Positions 6,424 through 14,418 of a stretch of 23,183 nucleotides of DNA are shown here, piece after piece. Position 1 is the stretch's first letter. Every line of letters starts with the position of its first letter. The notes beneath the pieces are model-generated. The model saw only the letters and a list, made by a program, of their open reading frames with translations, was not told the DNA's origin and did not search any database. The DNA lies in IMG/VR virus record IMGVR_UViG_3300049024_000077, positions 1-23,183 of that record; one strand, written 5' to 3'. Position numbers and translations under genes: made by a program. The stretch comes from a virus.

Positions 6424-6760
6424 CGCGCCGCCTCGCGTCGTGCGGGTGTTGCTGGACGAGATCGACGCGAGTCACCAGCGCGACGTCATCGTTGCTGCGC
6501 GAGGCGATCAGGTCGAACAGCTCGCGCCGCTCGTCGGTGCGCCCGATCTCGAAACTCTCGAACAGAGTGCTCGGCGAGATGCCGAGCCCCTGGCAGAGCT
6601 TGCGGATCGTGTCGATGCTGGCCGCGAAGCTGCCGTGCTCGATCCTGCGGATGGTGTCGGCCGAGAGACCGCTGCGCTGCGCGAGCGCTTCCTGAGTCAC
6701 GCCGCGAGCTCGCCGAAGCGACCGCACGTGCTTGCCGAATTCGTGTGCGTAGGCGCTCAC
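6410..6760 (-). CDS. XRE-family helix-turn-helix regulator with C-terminal extension
   Basis: I use the GTG at 6760, which overlaps the stop of the upstream gene as GTGA and has GGAG eight bases before it; an in-frame GTG at 6790 lies within the upstream gene. The 116-residue product has an XRE domain at about residues 9-65 (HVRSLRRARGVTQEALAQRS, then DTIRRIEHG and LGISPSTLFE) and a 45-residue charged tail containing DDVALVTRVD. It is a DNA-binding regulator coupled to the exported Cys-rich protein upstream and to a second XRE gene downstream. It could control the left-arm genes or act as an antitoxin-like partner; no toxin motif is visible nearby. Confidence 0.85.
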   Translation of the reverse strand: MSAYAHEFGKHVRSLRRARGVTQEALAQRSGLSADTIRRIEHGSFAASIDTIRKLCQGLGISPSTLFESFEIGRTDERRELFDLIASRSNDDVALVTRVDLVQQHPHDARRRGDGG

Positions 6761-7191
6761 GGGTGCGACTCCAGGCGCGACCAGCTGCACGCCGTGCTCA
6801 GACAGTTGCTACCGATCTCGGCGCCGTAGGTCTGTCGCATGAACAGCGCCGCGCTGGAACAGTCGTGGGGCTCGTCGCAGCGACACGTGCAGTGCTCGCC
6901 GGCGCAGAGCGTTCCGCGATCGCAGGGCAACACGAAGTCCTCGCCGCAGTCGATCGACCAATGATCCGTGCCGCCGGTGTCCGCCCCCGCGCGCGCGACC
7001 GGCTGACCTTCGCGGGGCATGCAGAGCGCCGTGCGGCGGAGCGGAGCGGGTGCCGGGACGCTCGAGCGCGTAGGCGTCTTGGCGGGAGCAGTAGCGGGTT
7101 CGGGCGGGGGCGAGTGACGGGCGACGTGGAGGCCGTCCACGAGCGCCACAGGGAGACTCAGCGCAAGGAAGAACGAGAGGCGTCGGTGCAT
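6757..7191 (-). CDS. Small exported Cys-rich protein coupled to XRE regulators
   Basis: The ATG at 7191 is chosen because it opens a signal peptide (RRLSFFLALSLPVALVDG); upstream in-frame sequence is low-quality Arg/Pro-rich translation. The 144-residue protein has a Pro/Ala-rich spacer, then a Cys-rich C-terminal half with ten cysteines (for example LPCDRGTLCAGEHCTCRC and HDCSSAALF). The stop overlaps the GTG of the next gene by four bases, so an exported protein and a transcription regulator are probably made together. It has no visible homology to the plus-strand six-Cys pair. The function is unknown. Confidence 0.65.
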   Translation of the reverse strand: MHRRLSFFLALSLPVALVDGLHVARHSPPPEPATAPAKTPTRSSVPAPAPLRRTALCMPREGQPVARAGADTGGTDHWSIDCGEDFVLPCDRGTLCAGEHCTCRCDEPHDCSSAALFMRQTYGAEIGSNCLSTACSWSRLESHP

Positions 7192-7306
7192 GCGCGGAGC
7201 ATGATCCCGACCAGTAACAGGGACAGGGCGGCGCCGGGAGAGCCTGGTGTGATTCGCGGGCGGGAGCGGGCGAGCGGGCGGGTTCGTGGCGCGGAGCAGA
7301 ATTGCG

Positions 7307-7330
7307 AAGCCCGGCTTGCGGGCCGGGCTT
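7307..7330 (-). terminator. Hairpin downstream of a small gene, terminator-like
   Basis: AAGCCCGGC and GCCGGGCTT form a perfect nine-base-pair stem with a six-base loop. A second perfect hairpin, GCGCCG/CGGCGC with a four-base loop, lies at 7340-7355, directly after the stop of the gene ending at 7358. Only a weak T-rich tail follows, so termination may be partial. Confidence 0.4.
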
Positions 7331-7357
7331 GTAAGGGAGGCGCCGGGTTCGGCGCAT

Positions 7358-7645
7358 TTATGCCAACTTCTCAGCGTCCTCGGGAACCGGCGCAACCTTC
7401 AAGTAGCCCGGCTGAAAGCATCGCGCTTCCGTGAGCGCCTGCACACCTTCGGCCGTGAAGTACACCCGAATCGGCCGAGTCCCGCAGTAGCCGATCGGCG
7501 CACACTTGACGATGGTGATGAGGCCAGCCTTTGCCAGCGGGCGCAGCGCCTTGACCTCGTTTCGCTTGATGGGATCGATGTAGCAGCCGACGAAAGTGCG
7601 GCCAGCGAAGGGAGCGAGGGTGGTGCGGAGGGCGACGGCTTCCAT
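7358..7645 (-). CDS. Small protein, possible winged-helix fold
   Basis: This 95-residue protein reads well throughout. After an N-terminal strand (TFVGCYIDP) come helices KRNEVKALRPLAKAGLITIV and a strand-helix end (RVYFTAEGVQALTEA). The helix, 'AGLI', then 'RVYFTAEG..AL' resembles winged-helix proteins such as MarR-type ORFs, but I cannot confirm it. No Shine-Dalgarno precedes the ATG. A weak -10-like TAGAGT sits only six bases upstream, so a leaderless transcript is conceivable. It lies between the RNR gene and the regulator cluster, with hairpins after it. Confidence 0.6.
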   Translation of the reverse strand: MEAVALRTTLAPFAGRTFVGCYIDPIKRNEVKALRPLAKAGLITIVKCAPIGYCGTRPIRVYFTAEGVQALTEARCFQPGYLKVAPVPEDAEKLA

Positions 7646-7737
7646 GCAGGTACTCTACAGCCGCGGCGGGAGAGCGCAAGGATAAACCTATCATCCGCCT
7701 TGTGAGCGTTCGCACGTATTCTCCAGCGCTTTGCGCG

Positions 7738-9759
7738 CTAGCCCGCCGCGCTCAGGTCCACGATCTCGCAGACGTCACCCGAGCACGCGAAGGTCTTCGC
7801 GCCCTGCGTGGTGTCGCCTTTTTCGTACGCAGCGAGACGAGACCAGTCGACCTCGGCGGGCATCGACTCGCGCAGTGCTAGATATTCCTCGCGCGAGATC
7901 GCTTCGTAGGGCGCTTGCACGTAGGTGTGATCGGACCGCGGCAAGAAACTCAGACCCGTGATCTCATCGAAGTGGTCCCACACCCACTGACCGAGCGCGA
8001 GGAATTCGTCATCAGAGTAGTAGATCGTGCAGCTCACCGAGTGATCGGCCCAGTGCGTCGCGTAGACGTGCCACAGCTTCGCTTGCGTCAATGCGTCGAC
8101 GTCGGCAGCAAAACGAGCGGTCGGCGGGCTGGCGATCGGAAACGAGAAGACCAGATTGCTCGGTGTGCGCGCATCGACCTCGCACGGGAAGCCCTGCTCT
8201 TGCATGAGCTGCGCGAGCGGGTCGTGATGGTCGGCGCGAACGCGACGGACATAGTAGGGTGCGAAGCGGGGGTGAATGCCGGAGCTGCTGTTGACGAGTT
8301 GCGAGACGGTGCCGGACGGCTTGACAGTCGTGATCGCCTTGCTGGGGGAGATGCCGAGCAGGGCCGCCCACTCGCGGTTCGTGTCGCGAGCGACTTGCCG
8401 AAGTTCGCCGAGCAGTTCGGGCAGCGTCTCGTTGTCGGGATCACCGAGCACCGGATGATCGGTGATGCCGGTGAGGCTCACGCCGAGCAGCCGTTCTTCT
8501 TCGCAGTTCGTGCGCCACTGCTTGCGCAGATACTTGAAGTCCAGCAAGTCGCTCTGCAACGTGCCGAGGATGGTCGCGCAGCGGACCTTCTCCGCGAGCG
8601 TCTCCAGTGTGTCGTCGGGGCGCACCACGACCTCGGTGAGATTACAGAACTGCATGGAGCGCAAACTGATCTCGGCGCAGGGGTTGCAGCCGAAGTCGAC
8701 GGGCTCGCGTCCGATCGACTCCGCCTTGCGCTGTGCGGCCACGCGGTTGAAGATCCCCCGCTCGCCGGACTTGCTCTCGTACAACGCCCACCACTCGCGC
8801 ATGAACACGCCGAACTCGGGCCGCTCGGTATACGCGGCGGAGTTGTTGGCGAGCGCCCGCTGCTCGTTGTCGATCCACCACTGACCCGACTTGGCAAAGC
8901 GCAACCGGTCATCGCTCGGGTTGCTCAGCGAAATTTCGGCGGACCGTCGCACGCCACCTGAGACAACGATGCGACCGATCATGCACATGAGATCGTGACA
9001 CTCGATCGACGACAGTTTGCGGCCTGCGGCTTCGCGGAAGATCTTGACCGTGAACCGGAACAGCTCGTCCAACGGTCGCGGCCCGCTCGAGCGCCCGCCG
9101 GACGTCTTCAAGCGAGCGCCGGCCGGACGGAGCTTGGACAGGTCCCACTGCGGAACTTGGCCCGCGTAGAGCAGCGAGATCAGTTCCTTGTACGCGCGGG
9201 CCCAGCCCGTGCGCGAGTCGGCGACAGTGATGGTCGTGTCGCTGTCGACCAACTCGTCGGCGACGGTCGGCAGTTTCTTCACGTACTGCCGTTCGACAGA
9301 GAAGCCAAGGCCGCAGCCGCTCATGAGGATGTAGATGGCTTCATCGAACGCGCGCGGAGAATCGACAGACAAAAATGCGCAGTTGTACCCCGCGACGTTG
9401 CAGCGACGCAGCGCAGGACCAGTGCTCCACAACGCGCGCATGCTCGGCATGACGTCCATGCGCAACACGGCTTCGCGGACGGCGTCTAAACTGTCTGCCA
9501 GCTTGGCGTAGTTCGTATCCGACAACTTGTCGTCAAAATACGTGAAGTAACGCGCAACGGTCTCATGCCACGTCTCGCGCCGCCGCTCATCGTCCAACCA
9601 GCGCGCGTATCGGCTCTTGTGGATGAATGTCGAGTATTCGCGCGTGCCCGTGTCGGGCAGTGCTGCGCCTGAAAATGGTCGAGCACGCTCCGCAGGTGCG
9701 GCGGGCGTGCTCGATGCAGCAGAATCAGAATCGTGGGTGCTCTTGGTGGCGTCCAGCAT
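7738..9759 (-). CDS. Adenosylcobalamin-dependent (class II) ribonucleotide reductase, monomeric RTPR type
   Basis: This enzyme reduces ribonucleotides to deoxyribonucleotides for phage DNA synthesis, using a thiyl radical generated from coenzyme B12. At 673 residues it is close to, but shorter than, the monomeric Lactobacillus-type enzyme. Visible key residues are Cys127 in YNCAFL, Cys361 and Glu363 in NPCAEI, and Cys372 in FCNL. The Cys361-Cys372 spacing of 11 equals that of Cys408 and Cys419 in the L. leichmannii enzyme. The C-terminal redox pair Cys659/Cys664 (CSGDVC) keeps the CX4C spacing. A GGAG lies ten bases before the ATG. It is oxygen-independent and needs host B12. No separate beta subunit is seen, consistent with class II. 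Confidence 0.96.
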   Translation of the reverse strand: MLDATKSTHDSDSAASSTPAAPAERARPFSGAALPDTGTREYSTFIHKSRYARWLDDERRRETWHETVARYFTYFDDKLSDTNYAKLADSLDAVREAVLRMDVMPSMRALWSTGPALRRCNVAGYNCAFLSVDSPRAFDEAIYILMSGCGLGFSVERQYVKKLPTVADELVDSDTTITVADSRTGWARAYKELISLLYAGQVPQWDLSKLRPAGARLKTSGGRSSGPRPLDELFRFTVKIFREAAGRKLSSIECHDLMCMIGRIVVSGGVRRSAEISLSNPSDDRLRFAKSGQWWIDNEQRALANNSAAYTERPEFGVFMREWWALYESKSGERGIFNRVAAQRKAESIGREPVDFGCNPCAEISLRSMQFCNLTEVVVRPDDTLETLAEKVRCATILGTLQSDLLDFKYLRKQWRTNCEEERLLGVSLTGITDHPVLGDPDNETLPELLGELRQVARDTNREWAALLGISPSKAITTVKPSGTVSQLVNSSSGIHPRFAPYYVRRVRADHHDPLAQLMQEQGFPCEVDARTPSNLVFSFPIASPPTARFAADVDALTQAKLWHVYATHWADHSVSCTIYYSDDEFLALGQWVWDHFDEITGLSFLPRSDHTYVQAPYEAISREEYLALRESMPAEVDWSRLAAYEKGDTTQGAKTFACSGDVCEIVDLSAAG

Positions 9760-9779
9760 CGTTCAAATCTCCAGTGACG

Positions 9780-9803
9780 AAAACGAGGCGCACGACTGCG
9801 CCT
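9780..9803 (-). terminator. Possible intrinsic terminator before the RNR gene
   Basis: Read on the minus strand, a perfect seven-base-pair stem AGGCGCA/TGCGCCT with a four-base loop (9803-9786) is followed by CG and TTTT (9783-9780). It lies between the end of the 2H-phosphoesterase gene and the RNR start, so it could attenuate transcription into RNR. Confidence 0.45.
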
Positions 9804-9836
9804 GCAAGCAGAAACCTGATATTAGCCCGACTCGTT

Positions 9837-11294
9837 CTACTTGGCCGGGTCGAAGGCCCAATTCTTCAGCGAGATGTCTCGCTTGCTCGGCCCCTCGCGC
9901 CCGTCGATCTTGACGGGCTCGCCCTGCTCGGCCCCGCGCATCCGGCTCACGAAGGTGACGGTGCGCATCGCCGCGACAGCGTCGGCGAGCGTCCAATCTT
10001 CCTTGCGTTTGCGCAGCAGTCGGAGGTTGCGCTCGATCGGCGTGCGGTCCAGCGAAGCCTTGCGGCTCCACTCGGTTTTGGCCCACGCCTCCAGCTCGGC
10101 CGCGCCCATGTTCACGGTCTCGTGATAGCGGGCGAACGCGGTGTCGATGCGCTCGCGCTTCGCTTCTTCGGAGAGGTCACCGCACGACGCGAGCCACAGC
10201 GTCTCATCGATCGCGTCGTCAATCTCGGGCCCCGCGTCGGAGATGGGCTGCTCTGCACACGCGATCGGCAGCGCGAGATCGTCGTACCAGACTTCGCACT
10301 CGGTCGCCGTCCAGCCCTCCGACGGCACGGGGCCCGTGTAGTCTTCGCCGGGCTCCAAGTACGCGAGGGTCAGGTGCGGCGTGTAGTCGTGACTGACGTG
10401 CGCCACGTCGACGCCACACGCGGCCACGGCTTCGCGCAGTGCATCATGCAGCGCGGAGAGTTGCGCCGTCGGACGCACGCGCATGAACGCGACGCGCTGC
10501 TCGTTGTCGAAGTAGTCGACGCCGTCGAAATCGATAGCTAGCGCGGGCGTCTCGGCGAGCACGCGGCGGACCGCGTCCAAGATCGGGACGACCTTTTGGG
10601 GGTGCACCTTGCCGACGTAGAGCAGCGTCACGTGCGGGGCCGAGGTCTCGTTGCTCTTGTAGGGCACCCACTGCGCGACGCGTTTCGGGGCGCGCAGCAT
10701 GACGCCGACGGTGTAGCGGGCTTCGTTGCGCGCCGCTGCGTCGCGGACCTTGTCGCCGGTCGGCGCGGGTTCGGCTGCGGGCAGCTTGCCGTTGCCTTGC
10801 AACACGACGCGCTTGACCTCGCTCAGCGAGTAGCGGGGCTTGCCACCGAGCACGTTCCAGCCTTCGATCAAGCCGGCCCTGTGGGCTCGCGTGACGCGAA
10901 CCGTCGGGATGCCGAACTCGGCTGCGATCTTCGGGGCCTCTACAGCGTCAGCGGGCAACGGGTTTTGCGACCACAGCAGATCGACTTCGCTCGGCTCGCC
11001 CTCGCTGTCTTCTTCGTCGACGGGCGCAGGGGCGTTCGGACCGGTTGGCGCTGGCACCGGTTTCGGCGGTGCAACGCGCTCGGGAAAGACTGCGGCGATG
11101 TTCTCGGGCGTGAAGAACGTGGACGCGACCGCGAGCATGAAAGCGCGTCCGGCTTCGACGGGGATGCCCTCGGGATAGAGCGCCTGCAACAGCTGCACGC
11201 CGCCCGTGAACACGCCGACGGGAGCGAGCGCAGCGTCGTCTTGCGCGTCCAGGTCGATTTCGGGACGGAAGTAGTCGTCGGTCAACGCCGCCAC
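9837..11294 (-). CDS. Multidomain protein: 2H phosphoesterase domain plus DUF3140-like C-terminus
   Basis: This 485-residue protein starts 12 bases after the portal gene. Residues 1-75 resemble no domain I know; 76-110 is a Pro/acidic linker. Residues about 118-165 look like a DNA-binding helix-turn-helix/wing (FGIPTVRVTRAHRAGLIEGW then RYSLSEV). Residues about 190-345 are a 2H phosphoesterase, with both catalytic motifs intact: HVTLLYVG (His221, Thr223) and HLTLAYLEPG (His307, Thr309). Residues about 386-485 resemble DUF3140 (RYHETVNMGAAELEAW, LLRKRKEDWTLAD, SLKNWAFDPAK). 2H enzymes cleave 2'-5' or cyclic phosphodiesters; phage Acb1 of this superfamily destroys CBASS signals, and its family is linked to DUF1073 portals. 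Defence evasion is plausible, as is a capsid-associated RNA role. Confidence 0.85.
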   Translation of the reverse strand: MAALTDDYFRPEIDLDAQDDAALAPVGVFTGGVQLLQALYPEGIPVEAGRAFMLAVASTFFTPENIAAVFPERVAPPKPVPAPTGPNAPAPVDEEDSEGEPSEVDLLWSQNPLPADAVEAPKIAAEFGIPTVRVTRAHRAGLIEGWNVLGGKPRYSLSEVKRVVLQGNGKLPAAEPAPTGDKVRDAAARNEARYTVGVMLRAPKRVAQWVPYKSNETSAPHVTLLYVGKVHPQKVVPILDAVRRVLAETPALAIDFDGVDYFDNEQRVAFMRVRPTAQLSALHDALREAVAACGVDVAHVSHDYTPHLTLAYLEPGEDYTGPVPSEGWTATECEVWYDDLALPIACAEQPISDAGPEIDDAIDETLWLASCGDLSEEAKRERIDTAFARYHETVNMGAAELEAWAKTEWSRKASLDRTPIERNLRLLRKRKEDWTLADAVAAMRTVTFVSRMRGAEQGEPVKIDGREGPSKRDISLKNWAFDPAK

Positions 11295-11306
11295 GGCGGG
11301 ACGCGC

Positions 11307-12704
11307 TTACTTGCGCGTCAGAAGTCCATCGCTCACGAGGTCGCGGATATTCGTGAGCGCCTGGCTGCGAAGGTCGCCGCGTGTCTTCTCGTCGGGCGGA
11401 CTCAGGTCTTCGTAGTGAATGGTGCGCTGTGTGTCGGCGGGGAGGTTGCAACCGTCCTTCGCAACGAGGATCAGCGCGTGCAAGTGCATGAGCTGCGGCG
11501 TCAAGACGATGCGCTGGAAAGCGCGAGCGTCCTGGTGAAACGTGAGCATCTCGCTCTCGCCCTTGCCGAAGCCGCCCGGAGAGACGCCCCAGAACTGCGT
11601 GACCGGAATGCCGAGCGCGGCCGAAGCCCAGACCATGAACGGATTGCTCAGGTCCGCAACGCCGCCCATGGAGCGGTTCTTGATCTCGACGTCTTCCTGG
11701 TCCTTGTCGATGACCCACGCGTTGATGGTCGACTTCGCCTTGTCGACGAAGCTCATGTGTGCGTGCGCCAGATTGGCGTCTTCGCTCCACGCCTTGCGAA
11801 CCCAGTCGGTGATTTTGTAGACGACCGTGCTGCTCTCGCGCGCAGCCGTGGCGATGCCAGACATCGCCGTGAAGTACCCGCCGAGCGAGTCTTGGAGCGA
11901 GTCCAGGAGCGGCAGATAGTCGGTCGTCGGGAAGCTCAGCACGCGTTCGGCGTGGTACTGGAACACGCCGTACGACAAGCGGCGCAGGTCTTCGTCCAGC
12001 TGGTCGTATTGATAGGCGACGGTGTCGGGGCCGTAGCGAAGGCCGTCCTCGAGCACGCCGTTGATGTCCGTGATCTCGTAGGTCTCGATCTCGCCGAAGT
12101 GCTCCGAGCTCGCCGGGTACATCTTGAACGCCCGGAAGTCGCGCGAGTCGATCACTGCGGCCCAGCGGATGCGCTGCACGTTGGCCCAGTCGACGGGCTG
12201 ATCGAAGCCGCGACCGTCTTCGATCCCGAGCAGCACGAGCGCTTGGCCTTGCTGGCGTCCGCGGAAGAGAGCCCGCGCGATCGCGGTGCCGGTGCCGAGA
12301 CGGCTTTCGTACGCGGCGATCTTGTCGGCACAGGCTTCCTTGTCCTCCACGCGATCGTCGGTGATGACGGGGCGCCAGCCCTCGCGCGTCGCGGTGTAGG
12401 GGAGCTTGCCGAGCGCCTGCGCGATCAGGCCGTTGCGACCCATGCCGACACGCTCGGCGCGGGAGAGCGGCCGCGGGAGAGACCAGCTGTTGAAGAAGCT
12501 CGGATCGCGGTTGGTGCCGACGCCGGTAAACGCGTTGATCAGCGCGGATGTGCTGACGTACAGCTCGTTGTACAAACCGCGCGCAAAACCGCCACCCTGT
12601 TTCAATTTGTTTGGATCGATCGAATCGGCAGCCGGCATCGCGCGCGGCGGTTGGGTGGCCGGAGACGCGGAGTGGCGACGGCGGAGACGGTCAAACAGGC
12701 CCAT
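11307..12704 (-). CDS. Phage portal protein (DUF1073 type)
   Basis: This 465-residue protein forms the ring at the capsid vertex through which DNA enters and leaves. The best signature is at 371-385, FWGVSPGGFGKGESE, matching the 'GxSPGGxxxxGES' motif of DUF1073 portals, followed by the helical region where these proteins form the stem. A typical N-terminus (MGLFDRLRRR) and the central GKLPYTATREGW segment (99-110), where the partially open template 'P..ATREGW' is common, agree. It follows the large terminase by 52 bases, the normal packaging order, and precedes the 2H-phosphoesterase gene. The DUF1073 family (PF06381) has also been linked by name to Acb1-like proteins, but this one has no 2H domain itself. 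Confidence 0.92.
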   Translation of the reverse strand: MGLFDRLRRRHSASPATQPPRAMPAADSIDPNKLKQGGGFARGLYNELYVSTSALINAFTGVGTNRDPSFFNSWSLPRPLSRAERVGMGRNGLIAQALGKLPYTATREGWRPVITDDRVEDKEACADKIAAYESRLGTGTAIARALFRGRQQGQALVLLGIEDGRGFDQPVDWANVQRIRWAAVIDSRDFRAFKMYPASSEHFGEIETYEITDINGVLEDGLRYGPDTVAYQYDQLDEDLRRLSYGVFQYHAERVLSFPTTDYLPLLDSLQDSLGGYFTAMSGIATAARESSTVVYKITDWVRKAWSEDANLAHAHMSFVDKAKSTINAWVIDKDQEDVEIKNRSMGGVADLSNPFMVWASAALGIPVTQFWGVSPGGFGKGESEMLTFHQDARAFQRIVLTPQLMHLHALILVAKDGCNLPADTQRTIHYEDLSPPDEKTRGDLRSQALTNIRDLVSDGLLTRK

Positions 12705-12756
12705 GGGTGTATCTCAGTCTAGCGTCGGAGGACTCGCATCGCACCGCGATCGGGGC

Positions 12757-14382
12757 TCACTGCTTCGCCAGCACATCCGGCCCCAGCCACGGCGTGCGGC
12801 AGATGATCTGCATTGCCAACGTGTCGCGGCGGTCGTCGGGCTTGCTCGGGTAGGAGCCTTGCTCGTGCACCCATGAACCTTGCTGCTCCATGCTACCGAC
12901 GAAGCTGTGATCGACCAACGGCAGCGCGGGGTTCGTGGGGTCGCGGCCGAAGGACTCGCTGGGAACCCACACGCGCTGTTGTCCGGTGACGACCGAAGCG
13001 ACGCGGTAGCAGTAGAGCTTGGACCGCACCTTACCTACGGCGATGATCGGGTAGGTTCCTGCGTATTTCTTGATCACGGTCTGGCCGAGCGCCTTAGCTT
13101 CGACCCACCACTGGCCCGCGCGGAACTGCTTCGGTAATGCGGCCTTCCATTTTTTGCCGAGCCGCTGCATCTCGTCTTCGATCTGGCCGAGCGAGTAGTG
13201 ACCGCGGCTCTCGTCTAACAAGAAAAAATACTGGCCGCCGTCGGGCGTACGCAACACGCCGAACACGTGGATGCACGCGTAGCTCTGCCCGCTATCCGAC
13301 AAATTCGTGTCGATCGAAAAATCCAGGTAGTCTAGTTGCTTGGCGAGATCGAAGCTGCCGTTGTAGGTAGCCCAGTCGTCGGGCTGGAAAAACTTTTGAC
13401 CGAGCGCGTTCGGTCGCTGCTGGTAGAGGCCGTGCCACACCCACGGCTGCGTAGCGAGCAGCGCGTTGCGAGTGCCTTCGTAGTGCGCGAGCGAGTAGAT
13501 ACCGTCGGGCGGACCCTTGTCTAGACCTTCGCCGATCTGCCGGGGGTCGTCGGGCTCGAGCGGATCTTCGGCAATCGCGGGAAAGCGCAGCACCTTGATC
13601 GGGAGATGCAGCCCGGCCGTCTCCTGGCTCCGCCAGAAGTCGCAGAGCTCGTCCACGAAGTCGGGTTCGGTCCAGCGCGTACCGATGTACAGCTGGCCGG
13701 CGTGCTGGTGATTGGCTCGCGTGGCGAACGTCGACGCGTAGAAGGCCCAGACCTTCGGGTTCGTGGTCGGGCTCATCGCCTGTTCGGCGTTCTTGACCAG
13801 GTCGTCCATGATCCCGATATCGAAGCCCTTGCCCGTGAGCGAGCCGCCGAGGCCTTGCGCGAGGTAGTAGCCCTTCGCGGGGACGTACTCTTGCGAGCCC
13901 GCGTGTTTGGGCTTCAACGTGTTGAACATTAACGCGGCGTCGGTGACTTCCACGACGCCCTGGCGCCGGCCCGTGTTGTCGTCGATGCTCTCGACCTTGC
14001 CGACGCGCGTAGCGAAGGTCTGCTTGTAGAGCGCGGAGTTCATCCACTCGCGCGTGTTCTTGACGCCGTCCTTGGCTAAGCTCGCGCCGTTCGTGGCGAC
14101 CATGATCTTCAAATCCGGGTCGACGCCGAGAGCCATCGCGGGGAGTAGCTCGGTTGCGTGCAGGCTCTTGCCGTGGCGCGGCGGCATCGAGATCACGACG
14201 CGCGCGTAGCCGCCCCGCTCGCCCTTGTAGCGGACGAAGCGGAGCAGACCCTCCAGCGCTTCGGCGATCTGCACGTGATACCAGTGCAGGCGCCGGTCGT
14301 ACTTGGGCACGACCAGCTTGCCGAGCGCGACGATCGAGCGACGGGCTTGGGCTTGGCGAGCGGCGTGGAGCGAGGCGAACAT
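12757..14382 (-). CDS. Terminase large subunit
   Basis: This 541-residue ATPase-nuclease pumps DNA into the prohead and cuts it. The N-terminal ATPase has a Walker A-like loop at 65-73 (SMPPRHGKS) and Walker B ending in Asp193/Asp194 (FDIGIMDDLV), with a coupling segment YIGTRWTEPDF (232-242). The C-terminal RNase H-like nuclease shows acidic residues at Asp354 (YLDFSIDTN), Glu428 (WWVEAKALG) and the KPDDRRDTLAMQI end (514-526). Length and layout fit the family. The start at 14382 has no clear Shine-Dalgarno and follows the methyltransferase region. The matching small subunit is not next to it. Confidence 0.97.
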   Translation of the reverse strand: MFASLHAARQAQARRSIVALGKLVVPKYDRRLHWYHVQIAEALEGLLRFVRYKGERGGYARVVISMPPRHGKSLHATELLPAMALGVDPDLKIMVATNGASLAKDGVKNTREWMNSALYKQTFATRVGKVESIDDNTGRRQGVVEVTDAALMFNTLKPKHAGSQEYVPAKGYYLAQGLGGSLTGKGFDIGIMDDLVKNAEQAMSPTTNPKVWAFYASTFATRANHQHAGQLYIGTRWTEPDFVDELCDFWRSQETAGLHLPIKVLRFPAIAEDPLEPDDPRQIGEGLDKGPPDGIYSLAHYEGTRNALLATQPWVWHGLYQQRPNALGQKFFQPDDWATYNGSFDLAKQLDYLDFSIDTNLSDSGQSYACIHVFGVLRTPDGGQYFFLLDESRGHYSLGQIEDEMQRLGKKWKAALPKQFRAGQWWVEAKALGQTVIKKYAGTYPIIAVGKVRSKLYCYRVASVVTGQQRVWVPSESFGRDPTNPALPLVDHSFVGSMEQQGSWVHEQGSYPSKPDDRRDTLAMQIICRTPWLGPDVLAKQ

Positions 14383-14418
14383 GTCAACGCAGTTGTTCGA
14401 GACACCAGTGATAGGACA

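Noticed and set aside
7725-7739. Small hairpin AGCGC/GCGCT at the RNR stop
   Set aside because: Only five base pairs with no T tract; it is probably chance in GC-rich DNA.
7738-9759. Intein or group I intron in the RNR gene
   Set aside because: The reading frame is continuous and catalytic spacings match the family, so no insertion is present.
10596-12722. Long plus-strand open frame of 708 codons opposite the portal gene
   Set aside because: Its translation is Arg/Val/Gly-rich without motifs, and the minus strand there encodes a recognisable portal and 2H protein. It is an artefact of high GC.
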